Below, in pieces: positions 12,668 through 56,050 of a stretch of DNA of 64,000 nucleotides; positions within the stretch are counted from its first letter, which is position 1, and each line of letters starts with the position of its first letter. The stretch lies in NCBI GenBank assembly GCA_026874595.1, contig CM049316.1, positions 22,965,839 to 23,029,838 of the forward strand, in the 5' to 3' direction. Made by a program: the position numbers and the translations under genes. Source of the DNA: Sipunculus nudus. Taxonomy: Eukaryota; Annelida; Sipuncula; Golfingiida; Sipunculidae. The notes under the pieces were generated by a model. The model was not told the DNA's origin and ran no database searches. It worked only from the letters and a program-made list of their open reading frames with translations.

Positions 12668-12893
12668 TACATGGATTGTACAAATAGTTATTATAACCAT
12701 AACTAGGCACTCTCCATGGCTCGGTTGCTGGCGTCTTGAGGTAGAGAAAACCGGATGACCCGAAGAAAACCACCGGCTTTGGACGAGCAACTACAACCCG
12801 CTTTAATAGCCATGGCACGCCCGGGGTTCGAACCTGGGTCACCAGCAGGGAAAGCTGAGCATTTTACCCCTTGACTATCCAAATCCTCATAAC
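12660..12893 (-). mobile_element. tRNA-derived SINE
   Basis: Read on the minus strand, a tRNA-like head (TGGATAGTCAAGGGG as box A, GGTTCGAACCC as box B) is followed by a body containing GGTTTTCTTCGGGTCATCC and then a TA-rich tail near 12660. The body motif resembles conserved central domains of invertebrate SINEs, as I recall them. It sits about 450 bp upstream of the protease start. Confidence 0.72.
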
Positions 12894-13799
12894 GTAAAAT
12901 GTTATGCTATAATCCGAGTTCTACAGGACTTAATGGGTCTTGTTTGCAGGGGGAAAAAATGTGTATGTTTTAAGGGGGGAGGACAGGGAAATGGATAACC
13001 GGTTAATGCCCCTTCCCCAGAAGTAAGGAACTCCGGACAAAAGTCCCATTCATGACAAAGAGGATTAAAGCTCCCTTCAAGAATATAAATATATTCTTTA
13101 CTCCCGCCACAAATATTCATCATTTTATTTCGCATAATTTAAATCTGATCCACCAAGAGTCAATATACAATGGACCAACATTCAGTGCCGTACTTTATCA
13201 TGTCACTGATGATGAATTCATTCGGTTGATTTTTTTTTTCAAACAGGTTTTAAATCACTGCTAAAAAGTCTTAAATTTTATTTTCTTTCATGTCCATTTT
13301 CATATGTCAATTGTCTCTTGCCATTCGAACCATTCAAGGAAATCATAACATAAAAATTATATGTGAAAAATTGGAAATAATATAAATAAACATTTGCAAG
13401 TTACAAAGGATGTGAGGATCCTATATTATCTCACAGAATAATCCCAAAATAAACTTTTGTAAAATTGGAAAAATATAAAAATCATTTTATCTCACTAATT
13501 GCTCAAATTGAATTTCGGTGATAAAGATGAGTTACATTAAATCGTCTTGATGACCGTATTTCCTCAGAATCATTATGTTAAAATGATACGCGCTGTAGTA
13601 CCCTCAAAGTGAGGGGTAGAACAAAAGTTACATTGCACCCGATTTCCGAAAAATGTAATGGGGTCATGTTCCTCTGTCTTCAGTTTAACCAGGCTCCTGA
13701 CAGATCAATCTACTATTTCAGACATGAATGCAATTATTGCTTGAAACTGGTTCGATCTATTTATTACAAACTTTAATGGATCCGTATCCAAACCATTAT

Positions 13800-14470
13800 T
13801 TATCAGGGTCGACGTCCAGATAACATTTACACCCGTATCTACATTTCTATCCGGATCAACATCTCGATTCCGGATCAACATCTGGATCCGGATCAACAAT
13901 ACTGTATTGTTGAAGTAACAATACTGCATGATATATTTGAAAATGGTGCAGAAAAAAATTATTAATTCATATCTTAAAAAGTTTTAAACAATACGTGTAT
14001 AAAATACGGGAGGGCAAATTATTGTCTCTCAGTAACTTTAAGAAAATTGAATACAGAATAGCTTCCGGAAAAAAAATAAGACACATAATTTGTTATGGGA
14101 ATTGATAAAGGAACTATTGTAAGAAAATCAAACTGTATTAAACAGAAACTGATAATACATTTTAAAATTTTAAGATTTTAAAATATAAACATGTATGTAT
14201 GTTTATGCACGTATGTATATATATGCATTATAACAGACCGATGCGGCCAATGTAGCTGTTTTGCTATTTGTTTGTATATGTTTGAATTTGACTTAGTAAT
14301 TTGTTATATTGTTATGAAAACTTGTTAGTGATATATCTCTGTTGATTTTTATGTATCTAGGTTGTATCTTAAATAAAAAAAAGATCTGGATCCGGATCAA
14401 CAATATACTAAGGAGTATTATCCGGATCCGGATCCAAATTTGAATCATGATCAACATTTGCATCCGGATA
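13800..14470. repeat. GGATCCGGATCAACA cluster
   Basis: Imperfect direct copies of CCGGATCAACATCTGGAT occur at 13850-13905 and again at 14385-14470, with an unrelated AT-rich stretch between. They are the same module found in the repeat at 11020-11325. Confidence 0.6.
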
Positions 14471-16892
14471 ATTAATTACTCACAAGCGTCTCCTCTCAAT
14501 TTCAGGTAAAATTTAAAGTTCAGTTTCATGATTTATTTTATTATGAAAACAAATAAATTGCACTCTGTTTATTTTATAGTTTTTTTATTAAAAATAAAGT
14601 TATCTGAAATTCACCTTTTGAGCATTATTAAAATATAAAAAAACATAATTGTCTTTACAGTATTTCCTTTAATGTAAATGTTAAAATAGAGTTAGCTGTT
14701 ACCCTTTAATTTTTGTCCCTGATTCCATGTCAAGAGTAAATTAATCTTTGTACCTGAATATTTATGTTTTTGTCTATAGTTGGGCATGGTGACTCATGAT
14801 ATCATTTTATGCACAGGGATATCAGATGACCGGCGTATAAAAGCACGTGTAGCCATCTGTTTTCGCCAACACGTCTTGAATTATTTTCCCATAAACAATC
14901 ATTTTCTACATTTGAGGATCTTATATTTTTCTTTTCAAAAGTTTACACGTGTATATGTGTTTTGACCTTATTTTATAACTGAGATCGAGTACCACGCTAG
15001 CATTAACATCATAAAGGGCAGTTTCATTCTGGTCCGTGGGTACAGAAAATCCAAATGGTTTAAAATTTACTAGCTTATCGTACCCGTTAATTGAATGCCA
15101 GTTAAGTTCTATCCCAAATTTGACATAAAATAGTGCTTTATAAAGAGATGAGTGGGAAAGCTATTCTAATTTCAATAGATAACACAAACCCCTACCCGTG
15201 AAATGTTAACATTTTGTTGCAAGGGCCTGATAAATAATAGGTCTTAAGATAATTTAATTTTCATAGCTTATAGTCTCAGCAATCCTATATTAAGGCCATC
15301 GACTGTCAACAAAACTGTTTAAAAAGACAGATAACCTTGCCACCCCTGAAGTTTTCATTAGATTTATGTTCTACAAGAATGTGAATAAAAATACTAACAT
15401 TAGGTCATAATGTAATGCTGGTTAGGTGAGCGTTGCCCCATGCATCACTTGATTAAATGTGTGGCCTCTGTTGAACAAATTACAATATAATGTTTATTTA
15501 GAATGATTTTTTTATCACAACATTTACCACTGTAACGCGCAACAGAAAAGACCTGCTATAACAATGGTTTTGTGACAATGAAAAATATAATCAATACATG
15601 AAAAACTGCAAGCCTCCGCCTGATGGGGCCCCCAATTGTGGGATGCAGACGGTCCCTCGCCTCAGAAATGAGAGCACACGTTTCAAAAATGCTTTAAGCA
15701 CATTGAAATCCCCGCGCTGAAGTTCAGACTGTGAAACTGAAATTGTAAACAACCATATTGCAGAATAAACCATTGAAATCCTCACACCGAAGTACTGGGC
15801 GCTCGACCGTAACCTGAATAGGCCACCTATAAGCCACTACATGTGACTGCACATTTATGAATATTCCTGGAAGTCCTTCCTGGATCCAGATTATGAGCCA
15901 AACCTACACCAAAATCTTAATAATTCTTCATTAGCACTTAAACTTTACTAGGATTCCGTTCATGAATACACGAGTTACATTGTGAACAAACTTCATATAC
16001 ACACAAAAACACACCAACAGAAACATACATACACGTACTGGAACGAGCTCATATACTCCTGGGAAGACAATTTTGATTATTAACAACATGACAATACAAG
16101 TAAACAGAATTTAGTTTGCAGGTTACAGTGAAAAAAATTCAAAGATGTAAACTGAAATAAGAAAAATATGAATAATTGTATCATGAGACAATTTCAACCG
16201 GCAGGTTACGTAGAGTAAAAGAGCGGCACATTCAATATGATAGGGAAAGTCAAAATACACTGCCGGCATAAAACGAAGCAGTTTTAAATGTTCCAACACG
16301 TTCAGGCAAGTAACAGTTATACCGTTCCGTAGTTCGTGTAGCGTTGCGTTGAGTGCGTTTGATCAAAGTGAACCTGTCACAAAAGTGAAAGAGCAAGTTT
16401 ATGTCATACATTTATATGAAAATTGATAAAAGATAAAATTATCGCTGTTCGATATTCATTTAGTCCATATCTCTAACAGGCACGGATCCATTTGGCGTTT
16501 TTTTTTTTTTGGGGGGGGGGGGGGGGTTAATTAGACCTCGAGACCTCGCCCCTTGCTCCCGACAATTAAATACAGCCGATTACTTAATTATGAGATAACA
16601 AACAAAATGGCCTCAGAACACTGTGCCATACACTATTTACCATACAATTTGACATTATTTGATGCTAGGTAATAGGTGTGTGTGTGTGTGTGTGTGTGTG
16701 AATAGAAGAGTTGCTCCAACTTAAATTTCCCTTACACGCCTACGAATCATTCCCCAACCCTTGGCGCCACTGCTGATAAAGCTTTTGGATTGATGCCGGA
16801 TGACAAACCTACAGATGACATTTACTGCCTTATAGATCATTTTCTTAGGTAAGTCCGCTAGACGTGCCTTTATTACATGTATGTATTTGCCC

Positions 16893-16951
<59 letters not shown>

Positions 16952-17211
16952 TCATGATTGATCCAGTGGAAGCGATTAAGTGATCTATACGATTGACGTA
17001 GAGGTAAATACTAGATGTAAAACACGTCATTGTGTCTTACCCATGGCAACTCTGAGTTTCACACGAATGGGTGTAACTGTGTTTATCCTTTAAACACACT
17101 GACGCGTTTTACATCTGGTGTATATTTATATTTATGTATAATACATTTCCCACATAAACATACACACATGCACACTTGCATGAAATGAAAGGGACCGGTG
17201 AAATCAAATTC

Positions 17212-17235
17212 AGGGGCGGATCTAGGATTCTTGAA
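17212..17235 (+). mobile_element. solo hAT-like terminus
   Basis: CAGGGGCGGATCTAGGA has the form of many hAT terminal repeats. No matching opposite end was found nearby. Comparable ends occur at 23645 (CAGGGCCGCCTAGCC), 62474 (GGGGCGTAGCCAG) and 63459 (CAGGGGCGGGTCAAGGA). Confidence 0.4.
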
Positions 17236-18129
17236 AGTTTCAAAACCAATTATTGCACAGGGTATATGTTAAAATATGTATGACACGACAACAAAGATCA
17301 TTATGATCATTATTTGCTTAGCTTAGGTGTGGCATTGCCCTATTACGAATAGAAAAGGATGATATTACAAAAATATTAAGAATTCAAGAAAGGGTAGGTA
17401 CTAGATGTAAAAATGATGACGCTGAAGAGGAAAAAGTTCATTTTAATGTTCTGCTTATTAATTGTAAACTCCGAACAACTTTATTTGACTAAGCAACTTC
17501 AAATATGTACAATTCTCTGGTCTTTATAAAATAGAACTAAAGATTAATTTAATGAATTTTGCCTGCAAGACTATTACAAGCACAATATTTGGTCGGTTCC
17601 TGGTAAAAGGCTTATATTCCTCTGGACCTGTTACAAAAAGCAGAACCCTTATACTTCGTTGAACGTTGATTACGTCGTTAATTGTCTATACGACTCTATA
17701 CGACTCTATATTCACTATATTTATATATCTGAGGTGACATATAAGCCCAAGCATGGCTTGGTAACTTATTAGTGTACCTTTAAAAAAATGCATGTTATTT
17801 ATGGTACATGCAACTAATAAACCACTACAACTATATTTTCCAGTTTTTCATGATGGCGTCAGTGGCCAATTTTTTTTAATGGGGTTGCAAGAACCCTTCT
17901 GCAAAAACGATTTCGCTAGACGCAATAATAATAATAAAATCAGTAACCAATAGCTACTTCTTCTTCATCTAATGTCAAAGATACTACCTATATGGAGTTT
18001 TATCCATACGCGGCGTCGGTGGCCATTTTGGATTTAGAATCGAAAGGTAAGGAAATAGCCCCGAAACTCTAAAATAATCATTTCAGTTATTCGGACATAC
18101 CATCATTATTTGGAACTTACATCATACTT

Positions 18130-18360
18130 ACATCGCCGCAACTTTTTAAAGGTTTCAGACCACTTTTTGCGGCCGGGACCCCCTTATCCCAACATGGGAC
18201 ATTTTTTAGGTTTTGTCATTAATCTTCTAGGTTGGACCCCTCTTTTTCCACCAATTTTTGCGGTCTGGACCACCCCCCCCCCTTCCCTTTCTTTCCGGAC
18301 ACGGGACCTGTTTAAAGATTTATTAGTCCTCCTCGATTGGACCCCTCCTTTTCCTAAATC
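18130..18360. repeat. degenerate tandem repeat, ~70-100 bp unit
   Basis: Three decayed copies share the motif TTGGACCCCTC-TTTTCC preceded by a TTTAGG/TTTAAAG plus ATTA-TCTTC segment. The 84-aa frame over it is probably a by-product. Confidence 0.45.
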
Positions 18361-19424
18361 TTAGATCCAACTCTGTTTGGGCCTACCATGATATGACACT
18401 TCAATTTGCCCTTATTGTCATTTACTAGACGGTAGATGTAAAAGAAATTGAAGAATTCTAAATAATGTGTTTTGTAGTGACTTAATGATGTATTTAAGGT
18501 GTGGAAACCACTCAAAGTAAGGAATACTATGTTTTGTATACTGGCTTTAAATGATGCATTGAAAGAGAAAAACTACTAAAAGTAATGAAACAAGTGTTCA
18601 TTTTATAAAGTCTTGATGGAAAGCCTGCCTGGCGGAGCCCCATTTCGGCTGACCAAAAGGATAATACTTTGCAGAAAGAGATTCAAACTTGAATTATGTA
18701 TGTTTTCTGATCATTTCCTGTCATTTTCAAGGTGTCAAAACGTTCACAGTATATCCATTTTCTTCAAAGATGCAACGATTCTGGAATGAATCGTATATTA
18801 ACTGACTCTTGTTGACTTACTTTATGTATAGCATTATTGTTAAATATAACCTCGTGATGAATTTTTCCATATTTTCTTACTCTAAAAACATTTTTACCCA
18901 ACCTTTATAAAGAAAAGTTTCAGAAATGTTCAGAATCATAAGCACAAGATCACAAGCTGAGGGTATGAATTTATATATTGTTGTTGAATATGAACAAATC
19001 GCAACCAATTTTCCCTAGGCCTGGTGGGAATCTAATGACTTATCAATGGTTCACATTTTGTAACACATTTCCACATATGGTCCTTTATATTTCTTCATGT
19101 TAGGCCAACAGAAGCATACCCTAGCTCTACTCATGCAAAACTGCATAGATTCCAGTATGACCTTAAATTTAGTTTTACCTGTATCTCTGATCTCATGTTA
19201 TACGATATAACCATGTTATACGATGATTTTACAGTGTTTGATTCAGCATCCTGTTCAGTTGCTTGCTGGATTCTCCTGACTCACAGTGAGGCACATAATG
19301 TAAATGTGATCAGTTTCAATTTTAAATTCTGACTGAAGCCCATGAGCGCATCAGCTACATGCATTAAATACATTTCTTTTAGATTACGACTATTTTTCAA
19401 GGTCCGAGTTCTCTTTGCTTCTTA

Positions 19425-19506
19425 TAACATACCTCGCTTAAAGAACCGCCTCGAAAATTTGACCACCTTAATGTTGGTGGTCGTAATTTCGAGGTACACT
19501 GCACTT
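19425..19506. mobile_element. short palindromic MITE
   Basis: ATACCTCGCTTAAAGAACCG is mirrored by GGTGGTCGTAATTTCGAGG and GTACACTGC. The right end, read inverted, is CAGTGTACCTCGAAATTACG, close to the left end of the element at 57769. Confidence 0.55.
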
Positions 19507-19732
19507 TGTTTGGTTGATCATTACCAGTATTTGGTCGGTACTGGTAAGATATCTTTGTTTAACATCTTGGGTAATGGAGTTGCAGCATGCTTACCATAAT
19601 GTAATCCAGCAGTAATAATCTTTTCTTGTTTATTCATGGAACAGGTGGAGCAAAATACATCGAACGCAACACTGCATATCAGGATAACACAAGGAATATA
19701 TATATAGATATATGTATAAACAAGTAACCTCT

Positions 19733-22197
19733 GGGTCATGACGCTCAGCCGACTGACATGCTGACAATATGTCCTTGCACAGACAACTAATTCAGTTAAT
19801 GTAGGTGGCATCATTGTTCATGCATATTAGCTTAAATTCATCAAGTCCAATAAGCACAACAAATTTGATGACAATACAACCAGCCTATTTCTGAGGAATC
19901 TGGCAATTTATGTGTATTTTGCATTATTTCTGGGGTGCTCAAACATACCCGAAAACTTTGAGAATCTAGGTCACAGTAACAGAATGTCAGGGTCCTGGGG
20001 AGAGCTTTTGAAGACTTCTCAGGATGTCAAGTAAGAAGATTCTGGGCACAATGGTTATGATTTGTGCCCTACTTTGGTATCAAATTTTCCATTATTCTGA
20101 AGGGTGCTTATAAGCCCCATAGCTCAGAAAAAATGGGTAACAGAGACTTTAATTTACGTTTCCGAGGAGACTTTTCATGGACCTCCCTGGATTTTAGGAT
20201 AGAAAATACCAGGTCCAATGTTATTGATTTTTGCCCTGCTTTGCTATCAAATTATCAATTATGCTGGGGGGTGCTTATAAGCCCCATAGCTCAGAGAATA
20301 TGGGTAACAGAGACCTAATTTCAAGTTTCCAAGGATATATTTCACAGACCTCCCTGAATGTCAAGTAAGAAGTTTTTAGGACCAATGGTTACACTTTGTG
20401 CCCTGTTAACGGACGATCTTTGAAGGTCTCAAAAATAGAGAAAAAAATGTGTTAAAATCTAAACAAAAAAATCCAAGTGGCACCACCAGTCTCCAAGAAC
20501 ATACCATGATGAATATGCATGCAAAGAATCAGGGTTATCAATGCAATAATTTTCAGACAATTGAGCTTTTGTATCAAATTTTCTATTATTCTGAGAGGTA
20601 CTTAGGAGCCCTATAGGTCAGAAAATATGGGTAACAGAGACCTAATTTCAAGTTTCAAAGGAGACTTTCATGGACCTCTCTGGATTTATCGTAAGAAGAT
20701 TCCAGGTCCAATGGTTATGATTTGTGCCCTGTTAACATATGACCATATCTTTAAAGGTCTCAAAAACAGAGAAAAAAATGGGTAAAAATTCGAAAAATAC
20801 AGGTGGCGCCACCAGTCTGCAGAAACTGATGAAACATTCCATGACCAATATCCATGGAAAGAACCATGGTGATCAATGCATTAGATGTTCAGATACTTGA
20901 GCTTTTGTATCAAATTTTCTATTATTCTTATGGGGGGGGGGGGGGGGTACTACGAAGCCCCAAAGCTCACAAGTTTCGGGTAACCGAGACCTAATTCCAG
21001 GTTTTCAAGGAGACTTTTCATGGGCCTCCCTGTATGTCAAGACAGAAGATTCTAGGTCCAGTCGTTACGATTTGTGCCCTGTTAACAGATGACCATATCT
21101 GAAAAGGTCTCACAAATAGAGTAAAAAAAAATGTAAAAAATCGAAAATACAGGTGATGCCACCAGTCTGCAAAAACTGATGTAACCCTCCATGATCAATA
21201 TCAATGCAAAGAATCATGGTGATCAATGCATTAGTTGTTCAGATATTTGAGCTGTTGTATCAATTTTTTAATTATTCTGTGGGGTACTTCGGAGCCCCAT
21301 ATCTTAAAGAATATGGGTAACAGAGACCCAATTCCAGGTATCCAAGGAGATTTTTCATGGACCTCTCTGGATGTAAAGTAAGAAGATTCCGGGTCCAGTC
21401 GTTACGTTTTTACCCTGTTAACAGATGACCACATCTGTAAAGGTCTAAAAAATAGAGAAAAATATCGTAAAAAATAAAACATATACAGGTGGCGCCACCA
21501 GTCTGCAAAAACTGATGCAACCCTCCATGATCAATATCCATGTAAAGAATCATGGTGATCAATGCATTAGTTGTTCAGATACTTGAGCTTTTGTATCAAA
21601 TGTTTCATTATTCTTGGGGGTACTTCGGAGCCCCATAGCTTGAAGAATATAGGTAACAGAGACCCAATTCCAGGTTTCCAAGGAGATTTTTCATGGACCT
21701 CTCTGGATGTAAAGTAAGAAGATTCCGGGTCCAGTCGTTACGTTTTTACCCCGTTAACAGATGACCACATCTGTAAAGGTCTAAAAAATAGAGAAAAATA
21801 TCGTAAAAAATAAAAAATATACAGGTGGCGCCACCAGTCTGCAAAAACTGATGCAACCCTCCATGATCAATATCCATGTAAAGAATCATGGTGATCAATG
21901 CATTAGTTGTTCAGATACTTGAGCTTTTGTATCAAATGTTTCATTATTCTTGGGGGTACTTCGGAGCCCCATAGCTTGAAGAATATAGGTAACAGAGACC
22001 CAATTCCAGGTTTCCAAGGAGATTTTTCATGGACCTCTCTGGATGTAAAGTAAGAAGATTCCAGGTCCAGTGGTTACGATTTGTGTCCTGTTAACAGACA
22101 GACGGTCGGATGGCCGGATAGCCGGACGGCCGGACGGATAACGGACAAAGAGTGATCGCTATAGCTCAGATGACTTACAGTCAGCTGAGCTAAAAAA
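19733..22197 (+). repeat. tandem array of ~336-bp units (array 1)
   Basis: Landmark CAGGTGGCGCCACCAGTCTG or variants recur near 20480, 20811, 21149, 21486 and 21822, a period of 331-338 bp. The last two full units are almost identical; earlier ones are diverged. Each unit carries TTTGTGCCCTGTTAACAGATG and GGGTAACAGAGACC. The left edge has GGGTCATGACGCTCAG (19733), shared with both ends of array 2. The right edge has GTCCG-rich sequence and the palindrome 22163-22191 (AGCTCAGNTGACT and its inverse). No coding potential. This is probably a non-autonomous transposon family with internal tandem repeats; its class is unknown. Confidence 0.85.
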
Positions 22198-22852
22198 AAG
22201 GGGTTTAATACGTGTATCAGTCATGTAGTCTATAATCCATTCAGTCCCCTCATACCGATCTGTTTTACATTTCAAAGAAAAAAATAAATGTGGAGCAGCA
22301 GGCTAATGGGTCTATTTTTAAAAAATGTAAATAAATACCTACTTAATACCTTTTTTATGAAACAGAATTATAAAATTCTAGATTTTACTGCGATTGCATG
22401 ATGTCATGTAAACAGTCATAAGAAATATAACCATCTAAAACAAAATCGGCTTCTCATGCAGAGACACATATTTTCGGTCAAATCTTTTTAAAGAGTACCA
22501 AAGTTGTGAAATATGTACTAGGGATTTTATTTGAAAAATTCTTAATTGAAATATTAAGCCGTCACTTTCATTGGCAGCATTCTAAGAAATAATTGAAAAA
22601 TATATACATTATGTAAAAGAAATAGGTGGACACAAGTTGGTGGAACAGAGTACAGTGCATGTAAAAGTGTGTTGAGTTGATGTCGCGCCGTGCCGTATAA
22701 GATTACTCCAGTATCAAATTCAAAACGTGATTATCATAAAACTAGGAAAATCGTATCGGAAATGCACCAAAGACTGTAGCGTAATAGTTCAGAGGTCAGA
22801 GTTCACACGGTCAAAATTCAAGTTGTTCCTGTCAATCCGTATACCACTTTAG
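22198..22852 (-). other. 3' flank/UTR of the EGF-repeat gene
   Basis: AT-rich non-coding sequence after the stop codon of the EGF-repeat gene. AATAAA at 22526-22531 (minus) would give a 3' UTR of about 330 nt. Confidence 0.5.
22526..22531 (-). promoter_or_regulatory. candidate poly(A) signal AATAAA of the EGF-repeat gene
   Basis: Plausible by its distance from the stop codon (about 320 nt). Other AT-rich hexamers nearby cannot be excluded. Confidence 0.45.
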
Positions 22853-52400
<29,548 letters not shown>

Positions 52401-52515
52401 TGTGCTGCAATAAACAAAAATGTAATTAGTAAATCAGTAGTACATACACGCATACACGTGTGCAATCTGTGATTAATATTGCAATATTCAAAGATGTTTA
52501 TACCCTGGCATATAT

Positions 52516-52569
<54 letters not shown>

Positions 52570-53545
52570 GGGCAGTGGAGGGATGAAACGCTTGGCTCTT
52601 TCCCGGTTGACATTAGACACTAACATGAAGGTGACAATTCGTCATTCTGTCCGTCAGTCCGTTAACCTTTCGTGTCGCCGCGATAACTTACCGATAGATT
52701 ATGTCACCAGTGTTCGATTATAGGCAAAATCTGCGCATATTTAATAGGGTCAGAGGTAACTGGGCTACTTTAGGATTATGCAGCCATAACTTACGAGGAA
52801 TATGATGGATTTCGCTCGTCCTTAATGGAAATGTTAATCAATAAAATACCTCGCCGAAGTTTGATTTCCAGCAAAATCTATATATAATAAGTTCAGAGGT
52901 CAACATACTTTGGAGGCCCCGTGGTAGCCACGGAATAGAGTTTCTCACCTCAATAAAATTCACACCAAAATAAATGCATATTTAATGAGGTCAGAGGTCA
53001 CCACATTTTCGTTGCACCACCTAGACTTACCAAAAATCTGATGGATTTCCACATAACTCATGTGGGGTATTAACCAATACAGTTTTTCACCTTAATTACA
53101 TTCTAAGCAAATTCACGTATATTTAATGAGGTAAAAGGTCACACAATATGCAACGGGCGCATTATATATGCACCATTTGCATTGCTCTTGTTATGTTAAG
53201 CCCAAGGACTGGCAGTATAATATATTACTGCTTAATTATATCGAAATTCAGATAGATCTGTCGGTCATTTTTGGTGATTTAAAGTTAATCCCTGTGTTGT
53301 TTATTTTATCCGCATGTAATTTCCAACGCCGGATTAGGAAATGTCTGCACATAGTTTTAAGAATCCATTTTCAACCCTTCCGTGGTCTTGACCTTTTGAA
53401 TCAGTACAGTTTTTAACTTTAAATGTGGAAATTGTGACGTCACATTGTAAATCTGATTATAATACCCGGAAATAGACCATTTCCACGAGCATGCGCACTG
53501 CTGGGTTCGGGTCGTTTGAGCAAGTGTTGCGGGTTTTTAACCGGT
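52401..53545. other. upstream region of the EGF-repeat gene, no feature seen
   Basis: Contains (TA)n at 52525-52567 and a decayed stretch where AATGAGGTCAGAGGTCA-like words recur near 52741, 52888, 52986 and 53126, spaced roughly 100-150 bp. A non-coding 5' exon may lie here or beyond but cannot be placed from sequence. Confidence 0.4.
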
Positions 53546-53750
53546 TTAAGTGGTCTATTGGAAGAGCACAGGGCTGATTAAAGACGACAGGCGGTGATAT
53601 TGTTCACGGTCGGCCCCTCCCCAGCTTGAGTGCTGTGCAGGCTTAATGAGAAGACTGTGCCCAACAGTCGTGTTTCGCTCACAAACGAGTGCGCAGGTAT
53701 TATGACCAAGCAATGGGAATGACACACACCAAGGACCCACAAGAGTGTTA
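53546..53750 (+). mobile_element. SINE copy, same family as 61135-61400
   Basis: AAGAGCACAGGGCTGATTAA, then GTTCACGGTCGGCCCC, then TGTGCCCAACAGTCGTGTTT and ACAAACGAGTGCGCA match the minus-strand SINE at 61135-61400 in order. The tRNA-like head is decayed. Confidence 0.65.
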
Positions 53751-54179
53751 TTTAGAAAAAAAAATCGCTGGTTTTGTTAAATTTAAGCAGATACATGCTA
53801 CAAATACAGACAGGAACCCCATCTCTAACAATTAGGCAAGATTATTTACTTTCATCATTTGAGATATATAGCAAAAAGATCCCTGTTTTATCTCATATAA
53901 CGGACCCGAACTGTTGTGGTCAATCGTCGTCAACAGATGTGGCTAATATGGTGAAAATGGTATAATCTTGAAGACAGATGTACAAAACTTGCGACTTAAT
54001 TGTCCGTTTTCAAATGTGTGCTCACCAAAAGGCCAATGACTAACGGTATGTCAGAAAATGCGGCATCCAGAAGAAAACACTGATGTTGATTATACATTTT
54101 TTAATGGCAGGCATCATCATTACAAAAAAAGGGAAACAAAAAATCAGTACAGGAAAGTGGAAACTGTTATTTTGAACTG

Positions 54180-54863
54180 TTTTCGATCAATGACTGTATA
54201 GAGCTTAATCAATACCTATGACGTCGATACGGGACGGGGGTATATATGTAAAGTACAAAGGGCCAGTCGGCCTTTTCATAACCAATAATATGCATGTGTA
54301 ATTCTTACTCTGTGTATATTTTATCCTGATTGTGTAGTATATAAGGTATGGATGTTAATGTTAATTGGGACTCTGTGTATTTAGGTGTCACAGAACTGAG
54401 ATATACCTTAGCCGAGTTGATTGTAATCGCCCAGCTTTGAATACTTGTATTCAGTCTATTGGCACCTTCATTCACCGTCCTTTCTTTTATTTTAGCTTTT
54501 GTGACACTCCAAATAAATCCCTGATAGGCTAGCTCATTGTGTAGGAATCTTGCTGGGTGACATACTATGTCTTGAAAGCCAGTTTTAGAAACTGGGCGGC
54601 AAGGCTCTGAGCATGGAGCTTGGCAGCTCCTTTGCTGAAGTTACATTAAATTTCTTTATACTGTAACAAAGAGACTTGCACGTGAGCATGTGTTGCCCCT
54701 CAGGGGTGTTTGTGAGAGAGAATATATTTGTGTATGTGTGGGTGTTTCTGCGACTTGTCACGCACACGCCACACTAAATAATATTACAACCACACATACA
54801 CGCAATCCAATTTTTCCCCGTATTAAGGTAAAACATACAGGTGCTACTTTACAGTATACCCCC

Positions 54864-54899
<36 letters not shown>

Positions 54900-55341
54900 C
54901 TTTTTTAGCCAGGGTGATGATCAATGTAATCACGTGTCTTACATTCAGAGATCAGATTTATAAATTGGTAATAAAATATATTAATAATTAAAATGATAGC
55001 CTGTGGTTCCATATCTCTATTTCTGAGTTCACTCAGATATTAGACATCTGAGCCTGGTGTAAAATTAACCTTAATACCTTATTCTTTACGACCTACGACC
55101 TTAAACTTGTAGAACGACCTTAAACTATATATTTGACGAATCACTAAGACAATATATCTATATACCTGTCCTAGTGGGCACCTCCTTAGAGTGAGCACCT
55201 CTACAGAGTGGGCAGTTTGGCCCAGTCCCAAGTGTGCACATATTATGGAGGTTTCACTGTATATATGTATGTATGTGTGTGTGTATATATATACATATAA
55301 TTTCCAGCTTATTGTGTGGAGTATGGTATGTTAGTACACTT

Positions 55342-55404
<63 letters not shown>

Positions 55405-56017
55405 TATACATATATTATACATATGTATATATATATATTATTTCCAGCTTATCGTGTGGAGTATGGTATATAAATATACATATATTAATTATTTTATTGG
55501 TTAGTTCATTTGGGACGCCAGCAATAAAAAGACAATGTCAATTACATTGTCTGATGTATACCTAAGTCGCATAAAATATAGGAAAAAATGTTCCGACATT
55601 GAAATAATCACTTAAAGATGAGTTATACTAAGCAAACATTTAACCGATTATCTCATCATATTGCAGAATATACCAAAAATATCCAGAAAAAAAAAAATTA
55701 CCTGTTTTGATTCCCACGTCTGAATTTGTCAGCAGGTCTGCGCATGCGTTTAGTCGTGGCCAGACGATGACGGATGTAACAGCTTTACGAAGGCGACCGT
55801 AACTATTATCCCACCAAGGACACCCGGATTAGTTAGAACCGCTTACAGTGGCCGATTGTGTGTATGTGTGGTTGTAATTGTTTAGTATGGTGTGTGCGTG
55901 ACAAGTCGCAGAAACACACGCAGACATACACACACCTACAGAAGGCCATTCTCTCTCACACATACATCCTGCGACAAATACACACGCACCCATCCGCACC
56001 CCTACACACATTAATAT

Positions 56018-56050
<33 letters not shown>

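Larger units (their letters stand above)
12894..19424. other. intergenic, repeat-rich, no gene seen
   Basis: 6.5 kb between the SINE upstream of the protease and the array below. It contains GGATCCGGATCAACA clusters, (TA)n at 16897, (GT)n at 16675, poly-T/poly-G at 16499-16526 and an hAT-like end at 17212. The short frames present show no family motif or splice context. Confidence 0.55.

Noticed and set aside
12800-12890. Possible tRNA gene
   Set aside because: Box A and B are present, but no closed acceptor stem or anticodon arm could be drawn and a SINE body follows. The same applies to 61330-61400 and 62990-63060.
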